Source: Liquorilactobacillus satsumensis DSM 16230 = JCM 12392 (GTDB lineage Bacteria > Bacillota > Bacilli > Lactobacillales > Lactobacillaceae). From it: a stretch of 53,800 nt of DNA. A program made the translations under genes and the position numbers. How positions within the stretch are numbered: the first letter of the stretch is position 1; the number at the start of each line of letters is the position of its first letter. A model generated the notes under the pieces. It saw only the letters and a program-made list of their open reading frames with translations, was not told where the DNA came from and did no database searches. The stretch covers positions 39,072-92,871 of the forward strand of contig NZ_AZFQ01000023.1 in assembly GCF_001435195.1 (NCBI RefSeq), read 5' to 3'. Below are positions 36,757 through 45,664 of this stretch, in pieces.

Positions 36757-37866
36757 CTAAATCACTCCTTTATTTTGTAATGCTATCAACGCCTTTTCTG
36801 GCGGAACAACTGGAGTCGTCCCTGTAGTAAGTTTAGAAATGTTGTCAACAAATTGTTGGTTATCAATATCGATAGCCGAAGTAACATCCAAATTACAATC
36901 ACAATCAAACTTAGCTTCCAGTTCACTCTCGATTGGTTTCATATAACTTTGAAGAGAATCAGCATAAAGTGATCTAATCTGTTCAATATTAGATTGTTGA
37001 GATCCTTTTGAACTATCAAGATAACTAGCATCAATACTAAAAGCCTTTGCAATTTGCGTTTGCGATATAGAAACATTAGAGAGAAACTTCGCAACGTCCG
37101 CATTAATTTGAATCGTTTGAATATCTAATGACTGATCCATAACCGCCACTCTACCGGCATTATCTCCACCCAATTTAGTTTCATACTCGTTCCTAATTTT
37201 TTCTTTAGCTTCTGGACTTAACAAACCAGCTGGAGATTTCAAAACAACGTTAGGAAGAATAGCGTGCTTCAAAGTTGAGAGAGTTAACTTATTAGACAAT
37301 TCCTGAGTGTTTAGCTCTGTTGCTAAACTAGTCAACGGTGAAATGCCTGAATACTGCAAAGCTCCCTGCGAATTAAAAGGCATAATCCTAAAATGAAGCA
37401 TATTTGAACTATTAACTTTGACTATGCCACGTTCATCTTGATAATTAACTTCGTATAGTAGATCTATTGAACAGTCAAGAAGCTCAATTTGTATTTGAGA
37501 TAACGGAATATTCTCTAAACTAACTGGATTGCCTTTATCGTCTCGTTTAATTACTACAAAAGCGTTTCCATTTAATAATAGATTGGCTACCACGGTTTCC
37601 CAAAAACCATATCCATTAATCAGTTTACTAGGTCTTTTATACAAATTCTTAAGCTGTATGTTCACTGTTCTTAAGTCACATGCAGCAACATCAGCACTTA
37701 CTCGGTGCACAATACTGAAAATATCAGAGTTCGTTAAAGCATAATCTGCGTTAACTATCTCATTCGGTATTGCTATACCATTAGAAATTTTAAATGGCAT
37801 AAAATTACCAGAGGGAATATACTGTGAACGTGTTTTTCTAATCTTTTCAAATGGATTAATTGCCAT
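36757..37866 (-). CDS. HK97-family portal protein
   Basis: The 369-residue portal forms the dodecameric channel for DNA at the capsid vertex. The motif order is typical: NAFVVIKRDDKGNP, MLHFRIMPFN, GISPLTSLATELN, FSIDASYLDSSKGSQQSNIEQIRSLYADSL. AGGTGGTGAG precedes the ATG. It follows terL and a small membrane protein gene and ends eight bases before the protease-capsid gene. Confidence 0.95.
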   Translation of the reverse strand: MAINPFEKIRKTRSQYIPSGNFMPFKISNGIAIPNEIVNADYALTNSDIFSIVHRVSADVAACDLRTVNIQLKNLYKRPSKLINGYGFWETVVANLLLNGNAFVVIKRDDKGNPVSLENIPLSQIQIELLDCSIDLLYEVNYQDERGIVKVNSSNMLHFRIMPFNSQGALQYSGISPLTSLATELNTQELSNKLTLSTLKHAILPNVVLKSPAGLLSPEAKEKIRNEYETKLGGDNAGRVAVMDQSLDIQTIQINADVAKFLSNVSISQTQIAKAFSIDASYLDSSKGSQQSNIEQIRSLYADSLQSYMKPIESELEAKFDCDCNLDVTSAIDIDNQQFVDNISKLTTGTTPVVPPEKALIALQNKGVI

Positions 37867-37870
37867 TTAC

Positions 37871-38056
37871 TTACTCACCACCTTGCTGCGGTTGGAGAAT
37901 ATAGGCTAAAATAATCAGCATGACACCAGCCACTATTAATCCAGCTACAAAATTGAGGGCAAAAGCTGCACAAGTAAAGCAAATCATCCCTAAATCTACT
38001 AAGATAAAACTGATATTAGCAGCAACTACCGTCCAAAAATGGTTATTTTTAGTCAT
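37871..38056 (-). CDS. Small membrane protein between terL and portal (DUF1056-like)
   Basis: A 61-residue protein with two hydrophobic segments (about residues 10-32 and 35-54). Lactobacillus phages often have a small DUF1056 protein at exactly this place; I assign it by position and composition. The ATG at 38056 follows AAGG. An in-frame GTG lies one codon earlier. Confidence 0.65.
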   Translation of the reverse strand: MTKNNHFWTVVAANISFILVDLGMICFTCAAFALNFVAGLIVAGVMLIILAYILQPQQGGE

Positions 38057-38115
38057 CACTAACCTTCTTTCTTACTCTTCTATTATCTTTATCGATTGCT
38101 AACACTAGATTCAGC

Positions 38116-39942
38116 TTAAAAAGCATTATTTTTAAGGTAATATTGATCAATATCTTCTTGTTTCATACCTTCAAATGGGTTTTTATTATCTTTTCCTTCT
38201 TCTTTTTCATTAGTAAATTCCGTAAAATGCCACATACCCTCATAAAAAGCATCAATAAGAGCATCGACCATATCAATCTTTGCGCTCCTCATGTTCTTAT
38301 CAATTAAAATCCCGTTGTCTTTTGATGTCAGTACAGCATTCGATAACCCAGCCTTCATAACCCTATCATTTAAGATCTTGATATTTCCCTGATAAAAGTT
38401 ATCTTGTACAAATTTAGTTGGCTCACTCAGACTTTTTGCACCTTGCCTAATGGCCAGCAATGGAACAACATCCTCAAATTGATTATTAATCATTCTAACA
38501 AAAGTACCTGTGTTCCACTGATCGTAACAGAACGCTTTGACATTTAATTTGTATCCTTCTATAAACTTCATCATCCAGTTATATACTTGATCTTGATCTA
38601 CTGTTCCAAATCGGTTCGATGAGATAGTGCAAAATCCCTCTTGCTCCGCATGTTGATAGTTAATAGCATCTTGTTTACTCTTTGCCTCGATTCCACCGGC
38701 CATCTTGGTTGGAATCCAACTATGCTGATAAACAAAATATTTGTTATTGCTTTTATCATCTTCATAAGGGAACACAAAAACTAAACTTGTATCATCATTA
38801 GCAAGAGATGCATCGAATCCCACGTAGCAAGACTTTTTATGCATATTGAATTCTTTTATGACTGCCTCTTCAATACTAGATAACTCAACATAACTATTCT
38901 TCTTGGCATTTTGCCATCGATTCATATTCTTTACTAGGAATTTGGGAAGATTACCAGCAGCTACTTGTTTGTTTCTTTCAGTCAACATACCTGCTCGCAG
39001 TTTAATTTCCATAGCTGGTACTTCCATTAACGGATTGCTCTTAATCCATGTTTCAGGTTTAAAAGCCTCGTCATCTTTGTCCTGTTCCCAGCATAAGAAC
39101 AAAACTTCATTATCTAAGTTACCTTTTTCGATTGATTCACTATAAGCAGTATAATCTTCCCTCATTGGAACTCGCGGATCTGTGCCAGCGGTACTAATTA
39201 TAATTACCTTGGCAGTAGGGTTTTGCACGTTTCCACTAGAGAAACTATCAATATAATCTGTTGACCTTTGCAAATGATATTCATCAAAAATAGTTGTACT
39301 AGCATGGACCGAGTCGCCCGTAGTTCCTTCACTAGAAAACTTTTTTAAAAAGGTATTACTAGAATCAATTCTCATCTCTTGAGAATTATCAACTACTATA
39401 TCTTTTAATTGCTTAAACCATTTTGTTTTTACTAGAGCATGCCAAGCTTTCCTAGTATAGTTGTATAGGGTTTTAATCTGCTCATTAGTGTTAGACGCTT
39501 CAACGATTTGTCTACTTGAAACTGGCATTCCTAAAAGAAAGTCTCTTAAAGCTAAACTAGAAGCAATCTGAGTTTTACTATTGGTACGTGCCATACTGAG
39601 ATAAACAGTTTTAAATCTTGCGCCGTTTGTTTCTGTATCTATCCAACCATCAATCATGGCGTAAATAAATTTTTGAAACTTGGCCAAAGGTAGAACTTTA
39701 TCTGCCGAAACATCCGGAATCATCTGAGCAAAATTAACCATACCCTGAGCTTTATCAGCTGAATATTCATAAGGAAAATTATTGTTGCCTATCTTCTTCA
39801 AGTCCTGTAGATGTCGCAAACAAGCTAATTTAATTAACTTGCCTGCTAGTAATCTACCTTCTAAAACATCTAAACAGTAATCCATAGCATCATCATTATA
39901 TTTTAAAATGACGTTTTGATATTCTCTCTTATTAAATTTCAT
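38116..39942 (-). CDS. terL: Terminase large subunit
   Basis: The 608-residue motor-nuclease packages DNA into the prohead. The ATPase domain has the P-loop-like LSMARTNSKTQIAS (about residues 128-141) and Walker B TTIFDEYH. The nuclease domain starts YVGFDASLANDDTS. AFCYDQWNTGTFVRMI and the C-terminal DMVDALIDAFYE complete the picture. It overlaps the terS stop by one base (TAATG). Confidence 0.96.
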   Translation of the reverse strand: MKFNKREYQNVILKYNDDAMDYCLDVLEGRLLAGKLIKLACLRHLQDLKKIGNNNFPYEYSADKAQGMVNFAQMIPDVSADKVLPLAKFQKFIYAMIDGWIDTETNGARFKTVYLSMARTNSKTQIASSLALRDFLLGMPVSSRQIVEASNTNEQIKTLYNYTRKAWHALVKTKWFKQLKDIVVDNSQEMRIDSSNTFLKKFSSEGTTGDSVHASTTIFDEYHLQRSTDYIDSFSSGNVQNPTAKVIIISTAGTDPRVPMREDYTAYSESIEKGNLDNEVLFLCWEQDKDDEAFKPETWIKSNPLMEVPAMEIKLRAGMLTERNKQVAAGNLPKFLVKNMNRWQNAKKNSYVELSSIEEAVIKEFNMHKKSCYVGFDASLANDDTSLVFVFPYEDDKSNNKYFVYQHSWIPTKMAGGIEAKSKQDAINYQHAEQEGFCTISSNRFGTVDQDQVYNWMMKFIEGYKLNVKAFCYDQWNTGTFVRMINNQFEDVVPLLAIRQGAKSLSEPTKFVQDNFYQGNIKILNDRVMKAGLSNAVLTSKDNGILIDKNMRSAKIDMVDALIDAFYEGMWHFTEFTNEKEEGKDNKNPFEGMKQEDIDQYYLKNNAF

Positions 39943-40457
39943 TAAGCACCAAACGCCTTTCGCATCTGATCAAAGGTAGGTGCATCTTTATCTCCATCAT
40001 CAATCTTTAACAAGCTCGCACGACTTTCTGGATTTAATCCAAGATCAGTAGATAGTGATCTTATTTTTGCCGTACAATCATTGATAATCCCAACTGAGGG
40101 ATTTTTCTTGTAACCACTAAAATCAGTTTTCATTTCTCCAGTAGTAGGACTAACAACTGTCCTATAAACAGCTTGAACCTGTTCATGTTCTTGCAAATGT
40201 TCATACGCTTTTTGATACATTTCAATATTGATGCAGAGTAAAATAACAGTCTGTAAATCTGCCTGTTTAATATATTTTGTTTCCGCTAATATAGGCTGAA
40301 GCTGTTTGTAAATATAGCGGCTTTTTCCTTTTAAAATTCTTGGTGGACTAACTTGCAGTGACTGCATATTTTTAGTTGAATCAATCAACTTTTCCGTTCT
40401 ATCACGTTGATCTTTTCTATCTGATTTATCTGTTGTTAATTTATTTTTTCTTCCCAC
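39942..40457 (-). CDS. terS: Terminase small subunit (P27 family)
   Basis: TerS recognises the packaging site and feeds DNA to TerL. The 171-residue protein has the P27-type outline: basic N-terminus, PPRILKGKSRYIYKQLQPIL, then KQADLQTVILLCINIEMYQKA. The start is GTG at 40457, set by AAGGAAG. It begins the late operon. The HNH endonuclease gene lies some 600 bases upstream, as in other cos phages. Confidence 0.88.
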   Translation of the reverse strand: MGRKNKLTTDKSDRKDQRDRTEKLIDSTKNMQSLQVSPPRILKGKSRYIYKQLQPILAETKYIKQADLQTVILLCINIEMYQKAYEHLQEHEQVQAVYRTVVSPTTGEMKTDFSGYKKNPSVGIINDCTAKIRSLSTDLGLNPESRASLLKIDDGDKDAPTFDQMRKAFGA

Positions 40458-40676
40458 ATACTTTCTTCCTTTCTTTGATTAATTTTATTGCTTTGTCAAA
40501 TGCCTATACCCCCTACTGAAAACTTTTTAAAATTACAATTTTTTTGTGTTTGTGAATTATTGGTGTACGCTCCCTCTTAAAACGCTGCTAGGGCGGGGTA
40601 TTTTAATCCTTCACCTCTTTATCGCACAAGTATACTTGATTCAAATAAAAAACAAGCCTGTTTTTAGGCTTGCTTG
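40458..40676. other. Intergenic region ahead of terS: terminator and likely cos/late promoter
   Basis: Read on the minus strand, CAAGCCT and AGGCTTG (40653-40672) form a hairpin followed by TTTTTT, which ends the early operon right after the gene at 40677. The remaining 180 bases to terS have no open frame. In HNH-terS-terL phages the cos site usually lies here. I see GC-rich patches (GCTAGGGCGGGG) but cannot define cos. TTGACA occurs near 40495 without a clear -10. Confidence 0.6.
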
Positions 40677-40874
40677 CTATTTTAATAACCTCAACGCCTG
40701 TTTATTCTTGAGGTTTTCTAGTTGAAGCTCAACTTGATCCACTTGCGTCTTACCAACCTCATTAACAATGTCCAGCGCACATTCCATTACTTTTGTCGAT
40801 ACATATGGATAGTAAGCACCTAGCTCTTGCATCAACTCTTCTTTACGTCCATCATTCTTTAATTGCTTGTCCAT
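40677..40874 (-). CDS. Small helical phage protein, unknown
   Basis: A 65-residue, mostly alpha-helical protein with heptad-like leucines at the end (VDQVELQLENLKNKQALRLL). The ATG has AGGGG upstream. It lies two bases after the next small gene and directly before a terminator, as the last gene of the early operon. No family recognised. Confidence 0.6.
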   Translation of the reverse strand: MDKQLKNDGRKEELMQELGAYYPYVSTKVMECALDIVNEVGKTQVDQVELQLENLKNKQALRLLK

Positions 40875-40876
40875 TC

Positions 40877-41050
40877 TTACAACCCCTTGTATCTTTTCAA
40901 CTCATACTGCTTGATTTTGGAATACATACTCTTACCGTTCATTCCTGCTTTGATCTCTGTTAAGTCCGACTTAATTACTGCTAAATCTTTTTCAATTTTA
41001 CCAAGTCGTTCTGCTTCTGTTTCTGTTGTATTTGATTTTCTTGTTGTCAT
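40877..41050 (-). CDS. Small coiled-coil phage protein, unknown
   Basis: A 57-residue protein with a hydrophilic N-terminus and a short coiled coil (GKIEKDLAVIKSDLTEIKAG). I choose the ATG at 41050 over the one at 41059 because AAAAGGA sits at the right distance. The start overlaps no gene and follows the HNH stop by one base. Unknown function. Confidence 0.6.
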   Translation of the reverse strand: MTTRKSNTTETEAERLGKIEKDLAVIKSDLTEIKAGMNGKSMYSKIKQYELKRYKGL

Positions 41051-41051
41051 A

Positions 41052-41531
41052 CTATTCAATCCTTTTCTTGATATATTTCTTCCAGTTTTCTTTACTAATG
41101 TGTGCTATCTTATTGCTCCCATTATTTCCATTGGCTATGATCTCTTCTAACTTTGTTTTCAAGCTGTGGCATCTATAACATAACGTCCATAAATTATCAG
41201 GCGATAAGCGTTGCTGCAATGTACAATATTTCAGTGGGATAATATGATCAATAACTTTTCTGTTAGTAACTGCATTACCACATACTTGACAAGTAGCCAT
41301 ATCTCTTGCGTAAATATATTCCCTGCTTCTGGACCATTGTTTCGAATGATAAAATGCATTGCGCTCTGAGTTTCTTTGGCTATCGTTATATTTTTTATCA
41401 GCTAATTTCTTTTGCTTATTACTTATCGGTCTAGGTTTCCACTTATGAAGTGAAGCATGTTTGACACAGTACCGCTCACTCATAGGTACTAAACGATTAC
41501 AAAGTAGCTGTCCGCATCTGTGTAGCTTCAC
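41052..41531 (-). CDS. HNH endonuclease
   Basis: A 159-residue HNH nuclease. The domain has a treble-clef zinc site CQVCG and CYRCH, with the catalytic DHIIPL and the asparagine in LSPDNLWTLC (about residues 85-130). An additional cysteine pair lies at the N-terminus. HNH proteins next to terS-terL assist cos cleavage in several phages. The start is GTG at 41531, inside the end of the preceding gene. Confidence 0.9.
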   Translation of the reverse strand: MKLHRCGQLLCNRLVPMSERYCVKHASLHKWKPRPISNKQKKLADKKYNDSQRNSERNAFYHSKQWSRSREYIYARDMATCQVCGNAVTNRKVIDHIIPLKYCTLQQRLSPDNLWTLCYRCHSLKTKLEEIIANGNNGSNKIAHISKENWKKYIKKRIE

Positions 41532-42348
41532 GTTTCAATCGTCTCCTTACGTAGTATTCATTCTCATAGATACAGTTAATTAGCTTATATTTCTCTTTGT
41601 TGGGCTGACTAGCATAATTCTTTAGTAATTGTTTTGGATTAACTGGGTAGTCTGCATAAGCTCCTAGAATGTCATTTAAAAAGCTTTTGTGCTTATTAAT
41701 TATCGACTGCATCAAATCATCTGAATAATTTTCGTTTTCAATAAACCCAATTAATTCAGATAACCTCTTTGCTGTACTTAAAAATTTCTCGTCTTCTTTG
41801 TTGATAACTAAATTAACAAAACGTTGCCTATGTCTTTTGCAAAAGGCCTCAATGTTCTCTATCTTCTTTTTAAATTGTTTTTCAGTTATACCAAGTCTTT
41901 CCCTCGTCTCTATCTCACCATAAAGTAAAGTTAGTGATATAAAATCTCTAGTTGATTTCTTGCGAAGTAATTTTGGTAATAGTTGAATTACTCTTGCAGT
42001 ATCAGATCCCTTAGAATTAGCTACATTGCTTAAATTAATAACAAAGCTATCATTAATCCCTAGTTTCAGCATATCGACTGTCTCTGACTCACGTCTTCGT
42101 TGCTGGCTGATTTTCTTTCCAACATCTTTGGCAGCAAAAGTAATCTTCCAATTAAAAACAGAGCTATTATCAGCCAAAGACTGTATAATTTCTTGATCAT
42201 TGTAGCTTCCTAATCTGTGCTGCAATATCTCATCTAATAACAAAGACTGAGCTTCAGCATCAGAAATATAATAGCTATTAGCCAATTGATGTACATTAGT
42301 GATAAATGTACGGCTATTAATTAATTTTTCTTCAACTGTTTTCATCAT
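41497..42348 (-). CDS. Phage protein with sigma-like helical region, unknown
   Basis: A 283-residue basic, helical protein. The middle (STRDFISLTLLYGEIETRERLGITEKQFKKKIENIEAF) looks like a helix-turn-helix of a sigma-region-4 kind, and its place just before the HNH-terminase block is where late transcription activators often lie. This is a guess from position and pattern; I do not recognise a family. It overlaps the HNH gene by 35 bases. Its ribosome site is weak, suggesting coupling to the gene before it. Confidence 0.6.
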   Translation of the reverse strand: MMKTVEEKLINSRTFITNVHQLANSYYISDAEAQSLLLDEILQHRLGSYNDQEIIQSLADNSSVFNWKITFAAKDVGKKISQQRRRESETVDMLKLGINDSFVINLSNVANSKGSDTARVIQLLPKLLRKKSTRDFISLTLLYGEIETRERLGITEKQFKKKIENIEAFCKRHRQRFVNLVINKEDEKFLSTAKRLSELIGFIENENYSDDLMQSIINKHKSFLNDILGAYADYPVNPKQLLKNYASQPNKEKYKLINCIYENEYYVRRRLKREATQMRTATL

Positions 42349-42359
42349 TAGGAATCATC

Positions 42360-42626
42360 TCAATCTTCTTCTGGCTTTTGAATCACTAGACTCGGTGCAT
42401 TAATAACAGCCTTAGCTGCCACATATATTGCATCTTTTTCAAGATCCAGTGATTTTATAGCCCCAACTATTTTCTTCTTTTCGTTCATCGTTAGTCCAAT
42501 ACTTTTGATCTGATACTTTACTCTTTTGCTCAGACGCTTAGACTCCTTAATCTCGTGATCCGTGCGCCGATATGTATCTCTTTCAAAGGCAGCTCGTAAT
42601 AAACCGTATTCCTCATCTTTTTTCAT
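42360..42626 (-). CDS. Small basic phage protein, unknown
   Basis: An 88-residue, charged, helical protein (HEIKESKRLSKRVKYQIK, then MNEKKKIVGAIKSLDLEK). GAGGGAG stands eight bases before the ATG. It begins a new transcription segment after the terminator at 42694-42730. No family recognised. Confidence 0.65.
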   Translation of the reverse strand: MKKDEEYGLLRAAFERDTYRRTDHEIKESKRLSKRVKYQIKSIGLTMNEKKKIVGAIKSLDLEKDAIYVAAKAVINAPSLVIQKPEED

Positions 42627-42693
42627 TTTCTCACTCCCTCTTTTTTAATTCGTTAATACGTCAGATAGATAATCTAAAGTTTAAATTTATATA

Positions 42694-42730
42694 CACAAAA
42701 AGGACGGTTACCTTTTGGCTACCGTCCTTT
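42694..42730 (-). terminator. Strong hairpin terminator in the early region
   Basis: AAAGGACGGT and ACCGTCCTTT form a 10-bp stem, followed by TTTTTG on the minus strand; it also has a short T run on the plus strand. It lies in the 376-bp gap 42627-43002. That gap has no coding frame, but contains AT-rich promoter-like DNA near 42900 (a minus-strand TATAAT). Confidence 0.8.
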
Positions 42731-43002
42731 AGAATCCTGATAGATTCACATTACTGATAACGGAGCCATCCGATGTTTAAAACACTGTGCACTTTTTTCA
42801 GATGTGCTAACTGTACAAACAATTTTTAGGTTATGCCGAGCGAGGTTTCCAGTCCCAGCTTAATAACAGCTTTTGCTGACCATACTTTAAATCGAATAAT
42901 ATATTATACGTTCAATTCACCAAATGAATAATTAATCTGTATAACTCTTTCTTACACACTTATTATAATCCCCATATTGCGTTCAATATATCCTTTGAAA
43001 CA

Positions 43003-43191
43003 CTAATTCTCTACTTTATAACAACAAAGCCTTTTTTCATAATTAACCTCTTTCCTGCGGTAAACTGGTGTAGCCATGAACTTAAGTGTGTTACGTGACA
43101 TATGCTGTCGTTCCGATATCTCGCGCAATGTACCGACATCTATAAATTGATCGCCCCGATATAAAGTATATGTTTTCTCTCTATTACTCAA
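43003..43191 (-). CDS. Small phage protein, HTH-like, unknown
   Basis: A 62-residue protein: YTLYRGDQFIDVGTLREISERQHMSRNTLKFMATPVYRRK. The middle reads like a helix-turn-helix as in many lactobacillus phage early proteins. The start is TTG at 43191, set by AAAGGGG. It is the last gene before the long gap with a terminator. Confidence 0.6.
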   Translation of the reverse strand: MSNREKTYTLYRGDQFIDVGTLREISERQHMSRNTLKFMATPVYRRKEVNYEKRLCCYKVEN

Positions 43192-43265
43192 TGACTACAA
43201 CCCCTTTATATTGCCCCCATAAGCATCCGCTTAGATTTTTTAGATTAGTGTCGTAACAAAATATT

Positions 43266-43676
43266 TTACACAAGTCCTGCTTTCTTAAGCATATTACCCA
43301 ATGTTGCCCTTTGAGCAACTGTCAGATTTTCAGCATCAGGCTCCCAACTATCCTTGAAATTCTCTGAGCGTAAAGTAGCTTGCAACTCTTGAGAAATTAG
43401 ATCATACACAGTATGTTCATTTCTAAAATTTAATTTTAGTTTTTCTAACTCATCATTTAACTTTTTATCTTGAGCAAGTAAGTTAGAAAGCCTAATCTTT
43501 TGCTCAGTAGTTAAGATATTTTCTTCACGGATATCGATCAATTCGTTTATTTGCGTTCTAACATCATTTATCCGATTAAAAGTTGCCCCAATATCTTGCT
43601 CCATAGTATCCATTGTTTTCCCTGAATCATGAAGCTTTACCATGACCAGTAATATGTTCTTATTTTCAATCATCAT
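43266..43676 (-). CDS. Coiled-coil phage protein, unknown
   Basis: A 136-residue acidic, helical protein with a long coiled coil in the middle (DVRTQINELIDIREE, KKLNDELEKLKLNF). Tandem ATG codons lie at 43676 and 43673 behind GGGAG. It starts next to the stop of the Cse60-like gene. No family recognised. Confidence 0.6.
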   Translation of the reverse strand: MMIENKNILLVMVKLHDSGKTMDTMEQDIGATFNRINDVRTQINELIDIREENILTTEQKIRLSNLLAQDKKLNDELEKLKLNFRNEHTVYDLISQELQATLRSENFKDSWEPDAENLTVAQRATLGNMLKKAGLV

Positions 43677-43856
43677 CTAATCTCCCTCGTTCACTTTGTA
43701 AATTATCATTGCACAATACTCAGTAGTTTCCCCATTACTAGCAATAGCAAATTTAATGTCTTGCACTAACTCGCTTGGCATATTTACTAGCACTTCTTGT
43801 ACTTTCCTATCTAGGCTTTGTGGTAAGCCAGCATGAATTGTTTTTGTTCTAATCAT
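43677..43856 (-). CDS. Cse60-like small protein
   Basis: A 59-residue protein, MIRTKTIHAGLPQSLDRKVQEVL, ending TTEYCAMIIYKVNEGD. It resembles the Cse60 (sporulation protein family) domain often found in Firmicutes phages: a strand, a helix and a final strand with A-x-IIYK. AGGGGAAAT precedes the ATG. It abuts the coiled-coil gene. Confidence 0.6.
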   Translation of the reverse strand: MIRTKTIHAGLPQSLDRKVQEVLVNMPSELVQDIKFAIASNGETTEYCAMIIYKVNEGD

Positions 43857-43910
43857 TATTTCCCCTCATTTCATTTTTTATCATATATTTCAATCAATCA
43901 ATATACTAAG

Positions 43911-44240
43911 TTATTTTAGAATCCTTGCTTCCCAATCGATACGCTGTCTGTTTTCTTCCATCCATTCACAAGCTGGCTTAGCAAAAATGACGAATTTTGT
44001 TCCTTTGCCATGAGCAGGTATTAGCCAGCCACCATTTTTTACATCTATTTCTTTTTTGAATGGTGCAAAAATAAAGGTTGAAACCCAAGGCTTATCTTTC
44101 CCACCGCAGCAGGCTTTGCGGAATTCATCAATTCCCCATGTATGCCCTGAGAGTTCATTGCTAAGCATTTCATCAGCTAAATCTCGAACAGTCTCTCTTA
44201 AAAAAATTTTCAATTCTTCCTCGTTGATTATAGAAGCCAT
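43911..44240 (-). CDS. DUF771 family phage protein
   Basis: A 109-residue protein typical of DUF771 (EEELKIFLRETVRDLADEML, then the C-terminal half with WIDEFR-like and PACEWMEENR segments). Function is unknown. I start at the ATG at 44240, nine bases behind GGAGG. The ATG at 44249 touches the ribosome site. Confidence 0.65.
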   Translation of the reverse strand: MASIINEEELKIFLRETVRDLADEMLSNELSGHTWGIDEFRKACCGGKDKPWVSTFIFAPFKKEIDVKNGGWLIPAHGKGTKFVIFAKPACEWMEENRQRIDWEARILK

Positions 44241-44279
44241 ACAACTCATCCTCCTTATTTTGATACAGAATTAGCTCCA

Positions 44280-44780
44280 TTACTCTATTAAAGTTACAAA
44301 AATACTCTTTAGCACAGCTCTATATTCATTTATTGTCATTTTCTCCGTAGTAGCCAAAGCTTCTTCAAAAAAGCTTTCTCCATAGCAAAGCCTTTTAAGC
44401 ACGCCTAATTGAATATCATCAAGTTTTGCTAAACGATCTTCGGAGCCTTCAAATAATTCATTGAAAACTTGCAACTCAGTATCGCTATTCGGCATCTTAT
44501 TTTTGTGAATAGACATCTTCTTTAAAATACTTCTAATTTGGTCCGTAGTTTTATTTGACCCTTCCTTAGTATAAAATGCATCTTTAAGAACATTTCTCTC
44601 CTCATCTGTTAAATAAGATAAACGAATGTAAAACTCTATTGCGTCCTTTCGCTCATAACCTTCAAGTTCTAAAAAATGATGATCAAAAAAGTACCATCTT
44701 CGTTTTAAAGTATTTCTTATATTCCAGTTATTCCAATAACCCTGACGGTACTTTTGCCTTGTACTTTCAATGTCAATCAC
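44280..44780 (-). CDS. Hypothetical phage protein
   Basis: A 166-residue helical protein (YLTDEERNVLKDAFYTKEG, KLDDIQLGVLKRLCYGESF). The two repeats of an E-x-x-VLK helix hint at an ArpU- or sigma-like helical fold, but I do not recognise it. The start is GTG at 44780, behind GGAGGTG. It follows the next gene by 14 bases. Confidence 0.6.
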   Translation of the reverse strand: MIDIESTRQKYRQGYWNNWNIRNTLKRRWYFFDHHFLELEGYERKDAIEFYIRLSYLTDEERNVLKDAFYTKEGSNKTTDQIRSILKKMSIHKNKMPNSDTELQVFNELFEGSEDRLAKLDDIQLGVLKRLCYGESFFEEALATTEKMTINEYRAVLKSIFVTLIE

Positions 44781-44794
44781 TTAAAGCCCACCTC

Positions 44795-45262
44795 CTACGA
44801 AATTAGATCCAAAATGTTTTTCAAATTTTCATTAACATTTTCGCTAGCATGAGATGCAGGTTCAGGTTCTAAATTATATTTCCACGAAGTAGCCTCTTCA
44901 ATCTCTGCTATTTCTTCTAAAATTTTCTTTGAAGCAATCCTGCTACATTTTTTACCATGCTTTAGTAATAAAACATCTTCACAACGAATTTTCTTCAAAA
45001 TGGGTACAAAATTCTTATACTTGAATTTCAGAACATTTATTGCCCAGTCAATATATTCAAGATGAGAGATATAGTTAATGACTTCTTTATCAATTGGCAA
45101 TAATTTGGCTCGCGTACCATCTTCGTTGTATCCCATGCAGCTACTAATAAAGGGTTGATGATTGAATCTATACTCAATTCGCTTTTTGTGACACCTAAGG
45201 CGTTTTATTTTAGCTGGGATATTCATGTACTCCTTAATTAGTAAGACGTCTAGTTCATCCAT
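44795..45262 (-). CDS. Hypothetical phage protein
   Basis: A 155-residue protein starting MDELDVLLIKEYMNIPAKIKRLRCHKKRIEYRF, basic in the first part and acidic at the end (EPEPASHASENVNENL). AGAGGTG precedes the ATG at 45262. A longer in-frame reading from 45373 overlaps the previous gene. No family recognised. Confidence 0.6.
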   Translation of the reverse strand: MDELDVLLIKEYMNIPAKIKRLRCHKKRIEYRFNHQPFISSCMGYNEDGTRAKLLPIDKEVINYISHLEYIDWAINVLKFKYKNFVPILKKIRCEDVLLLKHGKKCSRIASKKILEEIAEIEEATSWKYNLEPEPASHASENVNENLKNILDLIS

Positions 45263-45282
45263 AATGCACCTCTTACGGGTAT

Positions 45283-45462
45283 TTAAATTTTGTCGTCCAT
45301 GAATTTTAATAAGCAATGAATATCCACATTCAAGGAAAAGATAAATCTTCTGTCCCCATTGCTTCCAATCCATCCGTTATCTTGAGCAAACTTTCTAAGC
45401 CGTTCTGAACAATTTAGAAAATCATTATTATCGATTTCGTTTTGAAATTTTCTCCTCCTCAT
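45283..45462 (-). CDS. Small phage protein, unknown
   Basis: A possible 59-residue protein, MRRRKFQNEIDNNDFLN and on, ending LLKFMDDKI. The start at 45462 lies inside the end of the upstream gene, with only AAGG as ribosome site, so translation may depend on coupling. It fills a gap in the operon and has no other frame of note. Confidence 0.4.
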   Translation of the reverse strand: MRRRKFQNEIDNNDFLNCSERLRKFAQDNGWIGSNGDRRFIFSLNVDIHCLLKFMDDKI

Positions 45463-45613
45463 GTGCCTTGACAATTTGATAAATTTCAAAGGACAATTCA
45501 GGGCTAAGTGTGACTTTAGCTGGGTCAAACTCTTTTCCATTAGCATCAAAGTTTCTAAAAACCATCTTGCTTATATCCGCAACTCTTGTTGTTTTTTGGG
45601 GCAGTATGATCAT
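45428..45613 (-). CDS. Small phage protein, unknown
   Basis: A 61-residue protein with a charged C-terminus (HEEEKISKRNR). The ATG at 45613 lies right against AAAGGA, closer than normal, so the real start may be a non-ATG codon slightly downstream. It is divergent from the plus-strand HTH gene at 45665. Confidence 0.45.
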   Translation of the reverse strand: MIILPQKTTRVADISKMVFRNFDANGKEFDPAKVTLSPELSFEIYQIVKAHEEEKISKRNR

Positions 45614-45664
45614 TCCTTTCTATACTAAAAACATTTGATACAATAACCTTTGGGAGGTGATTGT

